Part shown: piece by piece, positions 10,701 through 21,864 of the stretch
Position numbering within the stretch: the stretch's first letter is position 1
Layout: each line of letters begins with the position of its first letter
Source of the DNA: Lingula anatina
Lineage: Eukaryota > Brachiopoda > Lingulata > Lingulida > Lingulidae
DNA: 64,000 nucleotides
Direction of reading: 5' to 3'
NCBI RefSeq assembly: GCF_001039355.2
Contig: NW_019774626.1
Location: 452,699-516,698 of the forward strand
The notes under the pieces: generated by a model
The model's database searches: none
The model's input: the letters and a program-made list of their open reading frames with translations, nothing else
What the model was told of the DNA's origin: nothing
Translations under genes and position numbers: made by a program

Positions 10701-12379
10701 CAGCCACAGATATTTTACATAAACATTTATCACACTTGTGCAGCCATAGCAACCACTCTCATTTTAATTTTAATATAGGATCCTTATTTACACCTAGCGC
10801 ATATTCATCTCTTAGAATCTGTGATAGATAACTGCTATATAGTTTTAGGGCTATGAACTTCTTAGAGATTGCTTAATGCTGTATCTTCTAAGACTGGATT
10901 ACTTGTTAAGAGAAACAACAAGAAAAATTGTGATTTACTTGTTGTATTTTGAACTTGGGTATGAGCTTTAAGGTTGATTAACTGATCTTTCAGGAGCACC
11001 AGCACACCAGGCACCACCAGCACCTCTATTGGTCCCGCACAGCCTGCTAGTGCAGCACGCAGAAGTGTCAGGTAACTTGTTACACATTGTAATGCAATGT
11101 GATGCAGGGGCAGATCCAGATATATTTTCTGACAGTCTCCCAAATTATATTTGTTGATCCATCCTCCATTTTTGACTGTCTTCTTAAAGAAAAAAGAGAT
11201 ACCTGTCAATGTAAACTTGAAAGATTCTGACCATCTTCCTCAAAACTGCTTCTGTCTGCCCCTGTGATGTAAATGTCTTAAATTTGTATGGACTATGCTG
11301 TAAATCATATTGAAGTCTATTGTCTCAACTAATCTTATAACATAAATAAAATAATCTGTGATGTCTTCAGCCCTACGGCCAGTGATACATCATCCAGACC
11401 CAGCACAGCCACTTCAAAGTCTTCAGCAGCAAGCTCAGCAAGAAGTTCAAGGTCACCTTCAACACAGCCAGAGCCAGAACCTAAACCAAAGCCCAAAGCT
11501 GTGCCCAAAAAAGCACCTGCCAAGAAGCAGCAGACCAGGTAAAAAATGAAAGTGCTTTGCAAATTTGTTTTGTTAGTTGAGCTCATCACTGGCATGTCAT
11601 TATAACCAGATTAACTTTCTTTTTATTCATTACAAATTTGCTGCAGATCTGAATTTAGTTTTTTGGCACATACATGATGTTTGCTTAACAAGCAACATTG
11701 TATTTGATTTTTCCATGATTTACATATTAAATGATGTTCCTTGATATATTAGAGCTTCTCCAGCAAGACATGCCAGTCCTGTCCCTGCCCGTGTTGCACC
11801 AACACCAGTAGCTTTCCAGTCTGAGAACAGAATTCAAGCCAAGGGGCCAGACCCTTCACTGCGAAAGGGCCCAGATAAGTCTTCTCTACTGTAAGTTTTA
11901 TAGGATTGAGACTTTTTTTCAATGACATTTTTTCTTTTTTTTTTCAAATCTTCACATGAATGAATTCTTAATTCAAAGGGCAGTTTGTTAAAACATGGTT
12001 AATATATAATTGAATTTTATTTAAGTGCACTTAACATATTCAATTGTGCATATGCAAGGAGTTTCAATGCATAGAAAATACATATGGATTTTATAAAAAC
12101 ATATACAGTTTGACAGTAAATGGTGGTAATTTTGTCTCTGCATTCCAAAATGGTATATTGTGCCCGTTTATTCACAGGGAGGAATACCTTGCTATCCAAG
12201 GTGCCAATCCAGATAATCACAAGGGACCAGACCCAGCCAATATTGGGAGTAGAATAAGAGCTGTTGGAAGTGACCGCAGTATTCGAGCTGGACCTCAGTA
12301 TGATAACAAGGCAGGTCCTAACCAAGATTTAGTGGATGGTTCAATGTTTGGCAGAAGGCCAGTGGTGACATGCCTTTAA
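7703..12379 (+). CDS. WW-domain protein with two CUE-like segments, full-length copy
   Basis: Ten exons in consistent phase: 7703-7791, 8238-8352, 9098-9136, 9626-9732, 10060-10229, 10551-10686, 10994-11071, 11371-11538, 11753-11890 and 12178-12379. They total 1242 nt, or 413 residues. Residues 15-46 form a WW domain (YFYINHNTRVTQWEDPR), joined across the exon 1/2 splice. Its first signature tryptophan is F19 (LPPGFE); the second, W42, is present. Residues 95-134 (with FP at 103-104 and ending LRSMGY) and 174-210 look like CUE/UBA-type ubiquitin-binding helices. A Ser/Pro/Ala-rich basic linker follows, then a tail with repeated KGPD/AGP motifs. The combination suggests an adaptor for proline-rich and ubiquitinated partners, but I do not recognise a named orthologue. 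The start sits in an AAAATGGCGAC context. Confidence 0.85.
8594..8957. mobile_element. hAT-like MITE with GGTGTGA ends and 8-bp duplication
   Basis: The insert is flanked by AAAAAGAC at 8586-8593 and 8958-8965, an 8-bp target duplication as made by hAT transposases. The roughly 60-bp terminal inverted repeats are imperfect (GGTGTGACTG at left; AATCACACC at right) and rich in CAATAC/CAACAC repeats. An inner inverted repeat (GGTGATATAAAA/TTTTATATCACC) adds a second hairpin. The allelic intron of copy 1 lacks the element. Confidence 0.8.
9325..9600. other. Allele-specific intron segment in the WW gene
   Basis: Within intron 3, copy 2 carries about 270 bp that have no counterpart in copy 1, where about 80 unrelated bases sit between the same conserved flanks (near 6750-6825). 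No inverted ends or coding potential seen. Confidence 0.5.
11105..11264. mobile_element. hAT-like MITE with CAGGGGCAG ends
   Basis: In intron 7 of the WW gene. It starts CAGGGGCAGATCCAG and ends GTCTGCCCCTG, and its interior matches the 6060-6227 element (TTTTCTGACAGTCT, TTGTTGATCCATCCT). A short direct repeat TGATG flanks it. No empty allele is available because copy 1 ends before this intron. Confidence 0.65.
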
Positions 12380-13824
12380 AAAATGAATTCGTTAGAAAGG
12401 AGATAATTATTTGAGGGGAAACAACTAATACATTTTTATATACATTTGGTCCTTATTGCACTTGAAGAGGTACATACCTTATTTGTTTGAATCTTTCATT
12501 TTTTAGACCTTCAAATATTGTAAATATGTAAAAATATTAACAAAAAATTTCATGAAGGGTGTACAATATCATTTGAATCATCCTTTATTAGATAACAACA
12601 TACAAAAATCTGAATCTCCATTGTCAGAAATATTTGGTCTATTCCCCCCTCTGCCAAGACACAACTTAACTGTAAATATCTTACGTATTGTAAAGATTAT
12701 CTTCTAACTACTGTGACTGTGTATAGGAATTTTATAATTTATTGATACCTCTATTTTATACAAGATTAAGTTTTTAAATGTTCTGAGATATATTTGTTTA
12801 TATATGTGTGCAAAGGAAAATCACTGAACATTTACCATGTATTTTGTTATTTTAACCAGAAATATTGATTTACATTATCCCCTCTCATTTTGTGTGCAAA
12901 TGTAAATGTAACTAATTATTTAATAAACTTTTTCACTTCTGCAGCTGAATGAGGAATAACACTGGTTACTGGTAATAGGTTGCAGCTACCACAATATAAT
13001 AAGTGTCATTGCTGCGCTTCTACATGTAGAAGATATAATGTTGAATGTTCTTAATATTGCTTTTGAAGGATCTGCATGTGCGACTTGTTAAAGTGGAATA
13101 AATGCATGAGGCATTTTCATTTGGTAATATGTATGTATGTCATTCAAAACCATCCAAGGATTTGTTTGGGGACTAAGTTTTATTTCCCTGTTAGTTTTAT
13201 TGCAATTATATTTCTTATAAAACCCCTCAGAACAATCCTCTTCAAAGATGGAAAACTTAATTTATTGCATATTCTTAGCAATTGTATTTTAGAATTTTAA
13301 CTTTCACAATTTTTTTTTTTTTTTTTGCCAGAAAAGCAAAAACCTCCGGCAAGTGTTCATTTTAACGGGTATTATGTTGCATATGTTAGTCTGTTGATTT
13401 GAAGGCTTGCTAAAATGAAATGACCTCTTTAGTTGCGTTTTCAAATGCTATTCAGCTATTCATGTGCAGTGTGTACAAATCAAATGAAATGTTTTTTCCC
13501 CTAATTATTTTGCATTTTATTTAGCCAAGAGCATGTAAACGGACATTTACGGAACGGAATCTTAAGTCTTATTTCAAGTGGTGTTTGTCATAGGAAATGT
13601 ATGTACAGAGAAACGAACGAAGAGCATGCACTTTTAGTTGACTGCATGAGACAATGCTTGCTCTGAAGTGACAGTCCTCATTTAGGGAATGTGGACGGCA
13701 TGTTTCAGTAGCTGGGTCTCTTAGATTGCTTATAAGAAAACAAAATGCTACAGACTAAAGAAAAGGTGTCAAATTACAATCGAGTAATTGGTTTTATTAT
13801 GTACAGACACAGATGTGTCTGTAC
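12380..13824. other. WW-gene 3' UTR and intergenic sequence, allele 1
   Basis: Begins with the 3' UTR of the WW gene. No further gene is seen. The part from about 13230 to 13800 is repeated after the next N at 13826-14390 with very few changes. Confidence 0.6.
12922..12927 (+). terminator. Candidate polyadenylation signal of the WW gene
   Basis: AATAAA, 543 bp after the stop codon, followed by a T-rich stretch. It is the clearest canonical hexamer in the 3' flank; another lies at about 13096. Confidence 0.4.
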
Positions 13825-13825
13825 N
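13825..13825. other. Contig join (single N)
   Basis: Sequence after the N restarts at the equivalent of about position 13230, then continues towards TRMT112. Confidence 0.85.
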
Positions 13826-15618
13826 ACTCCTCTTCAAAGATGGAAAACTTAATTTATTGCATATTCTTAGCAATTGTATTTTAGAATTTTAACTTTCACA
13901 ATTTTTTTTTTTTTTTTTTGCCAGAAAAGCAAAAACCTCCGGCAAGTGTTCATTTTAACGGGTATTATGTTGCATATGTTAGTCTGTTGATTTGAAGGCT
14001 TGCTAAAATGAACTGACCTCTTTAGTTGCATGTTCAAATGCTATTCAGCTATTCATGTGCAGTGTGTACAAATCAAATGAAATGTTTTTTCCCCTAATTA
14101 TTTTGCATTTTATTTAGCCAAGAGCATGTAAACGGACATTTACGGAACGGAATCTTAAGTCTTATTTCAAGTGGTGTTTGTCATAGGAAATGTATGTACA
14201 GAGAAACGAACGAAGAGCATGCACTTTTAGTTGACTGCATGAGACAATGCTTGCTCTGAAGTGACAGACCTCATTTAGGGAATGTGGACGGCATGTTTCA
14301 GTAGCTGGGTCTCTTAGATTGCTTATAAGAAAACAAAATGCTACAGACTAAAGAAAAGGTGTCAAATTACAATCGAGTAATTGGTTTTATTCTTTTAAAG
14401 TGAAAGATAGATGCACTTCAAGCTGACCAAAAACCCTTAAATGCTAGATTTCATGCATAAATGTTTCATACCTGTACTGATATTTACAGCTCGCTTCCTT
14501 TTAATAGATTTCCAAGAATATAAAGGGGTCCTCGTGTAAGGGGGAGGTGGGGGATATTGTTTATCTATGTAAGGTACACGTGATCGAGTTGCAATATTGT
14601 GTATTAACTGTTTTGTGAACATGTATGTCAGCTGCTCATATTCTACTGTTGTAGCACCCTCTATTGCAATTATAGTAGAAAATGGGTTTTTATGTAAACT
14701 TGAAGTGTTCTTAAGTACTAGCATTTGTTAAATGATAACTGACCCAAGATTGGACATTGTGTTATTTGTACTGAAAATAAAAAGATGAATTAAAAACAAT
14801 ATCATGATATTGGTATGTTTTCTTACATGATAATCATGAAATGAAAATTACATGTACTAAAAATAAGCTTGAATTTTCTAAATTATACAAATAATTTTCT
14901 TATTACTAGTACATAACTTTATTGAGATTACTCTATTACTTCTTACGAGTGTATAGATAGATGAGTTATTCCAGTACAAAGTATTTTAACAAATTCAGTA
15001 TATACTTAATACATATACAACAGCGTAACAAAAACATTCATCATTATACTGAAGTTGGTAGAGCCAATATACCCTTAATGCATGCTAATAAAACAGTAAT
15101 GTAACGTTAGCATTAGGGCAACATTCTATGATAAAAACATTACAACTGTTAGAATTAATTTCATGATAATGCTACTGCAGGCAAAGTGAGTTAAGGGAAG
15201 GATTCTTCGGGAGATTTATTAAAGAACTGCTTATAAAACAGCAGTCAAACTTGACATCTAATATGTGAAATCGCAGTCATACTGCATCTTTGAAATAGAT
15301 ATAAAAAAAACTTTTATTATAGTATTCAAACACAAGTGAACATTTTCATATTCTGGTGAATGATTGAACTTTTTTTATCCTTCAGAAAAATATTTAAAAT
15401 TTACAGAAGTAAATTGTCAATATTTTCTTTCAACTTGTCTTCAACTTGAACTTCAGTCACATCTTTTTCCTGTATACCATACACTGTTTGTCTGTGTTGT
15501 ATCTTCCGTGATTATTCATGGAATGCAGCAACTTTTAGCACTGATACCCAGGTGATGCAGTCTTATCCAAAAGGTTGGGTAGTGTCTAACACACAGAGTC
15601 TGACTGTGTAATTTCATT
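13826..15618. other. Intergenic sequence and TRMT112 3' flank, allele 2
   Basis: No coding exon is recognisable. The stretch from about 14397 is repeated after 18269 with roughly two to three percent changes. A reverse-strand AATAAA (TTTATT around 15312) about 300 bp beyond the TRMT112 stop could be its polyadenylation signal. Confidence 0.5.
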
Positions 15619-16951
15619 TCATTTTCCAACCTCGTCTTCATTTAGTAACATATTGGGAATCCCATTTGTGACAGGAAATTTTCTCCCAGTTTCTGGACAG
15701 ATAAGTTCTCCCTCTTTGATCTCCACCTAAAGAAAATTTTATTGAGAATTTAATTTGTGAAAATATGCTCATCTACTGACTAGTATGAAAAAACATTACA
15801 CTGTGAAAAGGAGTCAAGTGAAATATTATATTCAATTTACCGGACAATTTGTTGGTCACTAGGATGAAATAGAGAACTGGCCACTTCATTTATCTATCAT
15901 ATTAAAAGGAGTTGGCACGGACAGACACAGGTAATCAGAATATACAAATAATAAAGAATGTATAAAATGTATGTATGTTTTTTCTCTTTAAGTCTTTTTT
16001 TCTCCTTGTATCTTTGAATCATTGAAAAATGAGGATCACAGTTTTTCAGTTTTATTTTTTAATCAAATAGTATTCAATTTGTTTTGAATTGCCATGTCTC
16101 TTTGTAGCATATAAAATATAAAATATCTAAAAGTGAAGTTTTTACCTCCAATAAAACATGATGAGCCTTTTTAAGGAATTCTTCATTCTTCTCATAATCA
16201 GGATCTAATTCCTTTGGTAGGTCTCCCAGATGACCAATCTGAAAAGACCATAAAAAAGGAGATTCATAACAATTAAATTTGCAGTTGTTACCAATCCAAG
16301 GTAACTGGAAACTGAATAATATGCATTTGCTCAATATATGTAACTTGAAATGTATGTATACTAGAACACATGGTACTTTCTGTTTTCAAATAATAACAAT
16401 GAACACATGGAGCACAAGCATAGCATTCACGATCTCTGTGTAGATGTTATAAAGCAAATGTCACTTACACTTTCTGCTGCTTCACACAGTGCTGGCCATT
16501 CTACTTTTGAGATCATTCTTGAGATAAAGTCTGGGTTGAAGTCTACCTCAGTCACTTTTATATCTGTTGCCTAAAAACAAAGATGGTGATTATTTTTAGG
16601 GTATAGCTTTATAAAAACACTACATTTATCTCAAACGTCTCATTGTATGAATATGTACTGCCCGATCTGTCCTGTGGCAATACAGTGCTGAAACAATGAA
16701 AAGTAACACTAATGACCTAGAGCTTAAACCAAGGATTTCCAACGCTTAAACACACATGACTTATATGTGTTATCACACATGATCAAATGATAAATTCTCC
16801 AGTGAGTTACGCTGTTTCGAAATCAACATCTACGAAAAATATCTAAATAATTGCAGATTGTTGGCATATTTACCGCTATCTGCAAAGGAAATCCTTTAGT
16901 AACGCCTTTTATAATATTAGACGTTAACATGTTATGTGTTAATAACTTCAT
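15619..16951 (-). CDS. TRMT112: TRMT112, methyltransferase activator subunit, allelic copy 1
   Basis: Four exons on the minus strand: 16874-16951, 16469-16570, 16146-16238 and 15619-15726. They total 381 nt, or 126 residues; the human protein has 125. The N-terminus reads [12 protein letters not shown]. Later hallmarks are a [12 protein letters not shown] segment, the [18 protein letters not shown] stretch, and the C-terminal zinc-finger remnant region [23 protein letters not shown]112 proteins are obligate partners that stabilise several SAM methyltransferases acting on tRNA, rRNA and translation release factor eRF1. The gene lies head to head with POLR1H about 1 kb away, so the two may share a promoter region. 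All exon borders are GT/AG. Confidence 0.95.
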
Positions 16952-17954
16952 TTTTATCGTTCTCTGCACGGCGAACTGCACCGATGCTGCTGTTGTCTAT
17001 GACACAGGAAACATGCGTAGATGAGGTGCATTGTGGGTAGAAAGTGTGTCACGCTGTTTTACTTTTAGCCGGCTGGATAAAAATAACAAAAAAATACGAG
17101 GTTTGTAGAAAATTTTCACCGATTTTCTCGTGAATACAGTTTGATAAGTACAATACAAGGCATTTTTGTCATTCTTGGTCTTAATTGTTGGTACATCTGC
17201 AAAGATGTCAACTAGGAGGGAAGTGTGTTCAGGTGTGCGGGGGGGGGGGGGAGATTTCTCTACCAACGTGCATCTGGAAACGAGAGGGGGGTGCAGTCTA
17301 AATTTAACCAAGGAGTTGTAAGTCCTTGATTTAACAGACCTTATTTGTAAATGGAAATGAAACTTTGTTAGGTCCAGACCAAACAAAAATTTTAAGTGTT
17401 TTACGATGGAATTCATATCAAATGTAGATTGAAGTCAAACTGACGGAATTTTGTAACGCTATCATGTACAACACTGTACATGTATTACCGTCTGATATCA
17501 GGGACTTCTAGACTAAAATATTATACAAAATTCAAGTTTGGGTCCCTGTGGCAATACACACAATACCCCGCCTCTACCTACCTCTTAACTGGTGGCTCAG
17601 CAGCAGATAGATATTTTTTGGGATGTACATGTACTGTAGTATCACTCAGCTGGGCATCTGGAGTAAGTCTGAGACCATGCTTCACTTGCATTATGTCACA
17701 TAGACAGGGATGTGCGCTGCCCAACCCCTAGGTATGAAATCATCCCCTCTGTCAAATAAATGTCTGGCGAGGAATACATTTCCGTTGATCAAATCTCTCA
17801 TACAAATTGATACAATAATTTCATAATAGACCCTGTTATCAGACTGTAGTACATACCAGGTATACTGGTAGTGATATTATAATTGTGGCAGTGCAGATCA
17901 TTAAAATATTTTGAATTAGAAATATATTGCTGTATGTTTCATTCAGTTTCCAGC
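16952..17954. promoter_or_regulatory. Head-to-head promoter interval between TRMT112 and POLR1H, copy 1
   Basis: About 1 kb separates the two start codons. The first 150 bp after the TRMT112 start are highly conserved with the other allele (20822-20960). The POLR1H ATG follows a splice acceptor (TTTCCAG ending at 17953), so its transcript begins in an upstream non-coding exon somewhere in this interval. A poly-G tract at about 17238-17250 differs in length between alleles. Confidence 0.45.
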
Positions 17955-18081
17955 ATGTCTAAGAAAGCTGCTTTTGCCAGTGATGTGGACTTCTGTCCAG
18001 ATTGTGGTTCCATCCTACCGTTGCCTGGACTGTCAGATGTGGTCAGTTGCAGGGGATGCCCATTCCAGATAGATATTACAG
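17955..18081 (+). CDS. POLR1H: POLR1H (RPA12) first coding exon, allelic copy 1, truncated by contig end
   Basis: Encodes residues 1-42 with the N-terminal zinc ribbon cysteines C14, C17, C32 and C35. It matches exon 21865-21991 of the complete copy base for base apart from silent changes. The contig ends at the N at 18268, so the remaining exons of this allele are missing here. Confidence 0.9.
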
Positions 18082-18267
18082 GTATATAAGCCCCCACCCC
18101 TTTATTTTCTCTGCATAACCTGGAATAAGACCAAAAACTGAATCAACCACCTGTCCCTCCCTGATTTGTTTTCCTTAAAATACAAGTTGTATTATCATGT
18201 CTGAACTTTTTCATCTATATGGAACACTATATTTCTTTTTCATGTACAACATTTATTTTATTTTTAT

Positions 18268-18268
18268 N
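18268..18268. other. Contig join (single N)
   Basis: Sequence after the N restarts at the equivalent of 14397, downstream of TRMT112. Confidence 0.85.
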
Positions 18269-19494
18269 AAAGTGAAAGATAGATGCACTTCAAGCTGACC
18301 AAAAACCCTTAAATGCTAGATTTCATGCATAAATGTTTCATACCTGTACTGATATTTACAGCTTGCTTCCTTTTAATAGATTTCCAAGAATATAAAGGGG
18401 TCCTCATGTAAGGGGGAGGGGGGATATTGTTTATCTATGTGAGGTACACATATGATTGAGTTGCAATATTGTGTATTAACAGTTTTGTGAACATGTAAGT
18501 CAGCTGCTCATATTCTACTGTTGTAGCACCCTCTATTGCAATTATAGTAGAAAATGGGTTTTTATGTAAACTTGAAGTGTTCTTAAGTACTAGCATTTGT
18601 TAAATGATAACTGACCCAAGATTGGACATTGTGTTATTTGTATTGAAAATAAAAAGATGAATTAAAAACAATATCATGATATTGTTATGTTTTCTTACAT
18701 GATAATCATGAAATGAAAATTACATGTACTAAAAATAAACTACAATAATACAAATAATTAATTTTCTTATTACTAGTACATAACTTTATTGAGATTACTC
18801 TTTTACTTCTTACGAGTGTATAGATAGATGAGTTATTCCAAAGTACAAAGTATTTTTACAAATTCAGTATATACTTAATACATATACAACAGCATAACAA
18901 AAACATTCATAATTATACTGGAGTTGGTCGAGTCAATATACCCTTAATGCATGCTAATAAAACAGTAATGTAATGTTAGCATTAGGGCAACATTCTATGA
19001 TAAAAACATTACAACTGTTAGAATTAATTTCATGATAATGCTACTGCAGTCAAAGTGAGTTAAGGGAAGGATTCTTCGGGAGATTTATTAAAGAACTGCT
19101 TATAAAACAGCAGTCAAACTTGACATCTAATATGTCAACTCGCAGTCATACTGCATCTTTGTCAAATTGAAATAGATATAAAAAAAACTTTTATTATAGT
19201 ATTCAAACACAAGTTAACATTTTCATATTCTGGTGAATGATTGAACATTTTTATCCTTCAGAAAAATATTTAAAATTTACAGAAGTAAATTGTCAATATT
19301 TTCTTTCAACTTGTCTTCAACTTGAACTTCAGTCACATCTTTTTCCTGTATACCATATACTGTTTGTCTGTGTTGTATCATCCGTGATTATTCATTGAAT
19401 GCAGCAACTTTTTTCAGTGATACCCAGGTGATGCAGTCTTATCCAAAAGGTTGGGTAGTGTCTAACACACAGAGTCTAACTGTGTAGTTTCATT

Positions 19495-20821
19495 TCATTT
19501 TCCAACCTCGTCTTCATTTAGTAACATATTGGGAATCCCATTTGTGACAGGGAATTTTCTCCCAGTTTCTGGACAGATAAGTTCCCCCTCTTTGATCTCC
19601 ACCTAAAGAAAATTTTATTGAGAACATAATTTGTGAAAAAAACATTAAACTATGAAAACGGCTCAAGTGAAATATTATATATTCAGTTTACCAGACAATT
19701 TGTTGGTCATTAGATTTGAAAAAGAGAATTGACTACTTGGTTTATCTACAGTGTATCAGGTTAAAAGGAGATGGCAGAGACAGACACGGGTAATCAGAAC
19801 ATACAAATAACACAGAATGCATAAAATGCATGTTTTTTTTTTCTTTAATATCTTGGAATCATAGAATAATAAGGATAACATTTTTTCAGTTTTATTTTTC
19901 ATTAAAAAGAAACCCATTTGTTTTGCTTTACCATGTCTCTTTGTAGCATTCCTTATCTAGATACAAAATATCTAAAAGTGAAGTTTTTACCTCCAATAAC
20001 ACATGATGAGCCTTTTTTAGGAATTCTTCATTCTTCTCATAATCAGGATCTAATTCTTTTGGTAAGTCTCCCAGATGACCAATCTGAAAAAACCATAAAA
20101 AAGGAGATAACACTTAAATTTGCATCATACTCAGCTGTTAACAATCCAAGGTAGCAGGAAACTGTGAATAATTTGCATTTGCTCAACATATGTAACTTGA
20201 ATTGTATGTATACTAGTACACACTGTACTTTCCGTTTTCAAATAATAACAATGAACACATGGAGCACAAGCATAGCATTCACGATCTCTGTGTAGATATT
20301 ATAAAGCAAATGTCACTTACACTTTCAGCTGCTTCACACAGTGCTGGCCATTCTACTTTTGAGATCATTCTTGAGATAAAGTCTGGGTTGAAGTCTACCT
20401 CAGTCACTTTTATATCTGTTGCCTAAAAAAAAACAAATATGGTAATTATTTTTAGGGTACAGCTTAAAAATCTCAAACGATGCGCACCGCCTCATTGTCA
20501 GTATGTGTATGTATGAATGTGTACTGCCTGATCTATACTGTGGCATAAACACAGTGCTGAAACAATGAAAAGTAACATTAACTATCTAAAGCTTAAACCA
20601 AGGAGTTCCAAGGCTTAAACACACATGACTTATATGTGTTAACACACATGATCAAATGATAAATTAAATTCTCCAGTGACACTGTTTCGAAAACAACATC
20701 TATGTGAAATATCAAAATAATTTCAGATTGTTGGCATATTTACCGCTATCTGCAAAGGAAATCCTTTAGTAACGCCTTTTATAATATTAGACGTTAACAT
20801 GTTATGTGTTAATAACTTCAT
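19495..20821 (-). CDS. TRMT112: TRMT112, methyltransferase activator subunit, allelic copy 2
   Basis: Exons 20744-20821, 20321-20422, 19991-20083 and 19495-19602 have exactly the lengths of copy 1 (78, 102, 93 and 108 bp) and encode the same 126-residue protein. Introns differ by small indels, for example a short insertion around 19965. The frame is intact. Treated as the second allele, not a paralogue, because the flanks are also duplicated. Confidence 0.95.
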
Positions 20822-21167
20822 TTTTATCGTTCTCTGCACGGCGAACTGCACCGATGTTGCTGTTGTCTATGACACAGGAAACATGCGTAGATGAGATGCA
20901 TTGTGGGTAGAAAGTGTGTCACGTTGTTTTAGCCGGCTGGATAAAAATAACAAAAAATTACGAGGTTTGTAGAAAATATTCACTGATTTTCTCGTGAATA
21001 CAGTTTGATAACTACAATACAAGGCATTTTGTCGTTTTTGGTCTTAAGTGTTGGTATATCTGCAAAGATGTCAACTAGGAGGGAAGTGTGTTCAGGGGGG
21101 GGGGGATTTCTCTAGCAACGTGCCTCTGGAAACGAGGGGGGGGGGGGGGGTGCAGTCTAAATTTAAC

Positions 21168-21193
21168 CATAGAAGTAGAGCTCTACTTCTATG
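21168..21193. repeat. Perfect 26-bp palindrome inserted in one allele
   Basis: Two 13-bp halves (CATAGAAGTAGAG and its exact reverse complement) meet at GAGCTC. ATTTAAC flanks the palindrome at 21161-21167 and 21194-21200. The other allele has a single ATTTAAC followed directly by CAAGG at the same place (about 17299-17310), so the palindrome plus a 7-bp duplication is the whole difference. Confidence 0.85.
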
Positions 21194-21864
21194 ATTTAAC
21201 CAAGGAGTTGTAAGTCCTTGATTTAACAGATCTTATTTGTAAATGGAAATGAAACTTTGTTAGGTCCAGACCAAACAAAAATTTTAAGTGTTTTACGATG
21301 GAATTCATATCAAATGTAGATTGAAGTCAAACTGACGGAATTTTGTAACGCTATCATGTACAACACTGTACATGTATTACCGTCTGATATCAGGGGCTTC
21401 TAGACTAAAATATTATACAAAATTCAAGTTTGGGTCCCTGTGGCAATACACCCAATACCCCGCCTCTACCTACCTCTTAACTGGTGGCTCAGCAGCAGAT
21501 AGATATTTTTGGGATATATTGTAGTATCACATAGCTGGGCATCTGGAGTAAGTCTGAGACCATGCTTCACTTGCATTATGTCACATAGACAGGGATGTGC
21601 ACTGCCCAACACCTAGGTGTGAAATCATCCCCTCTGTCAAATAAATGTCTGGCGAGGAATACATTTCCGTTGATCAAATCTCTCATACAAATTGATACAA
21701 TAATTTCATAATGGACCCTGTTGTCAGAGTGTTGCACATACCAGGTATGCATGTCATACTGGTAGTAATATTACTTGGTCTGGAGCTAACAAAGTTGCAG
21801 TGCAGATCATTAAAATATTTTGAATTAGTACGTATATTGCTATAAGTTTCATTCAATTTCCAGC

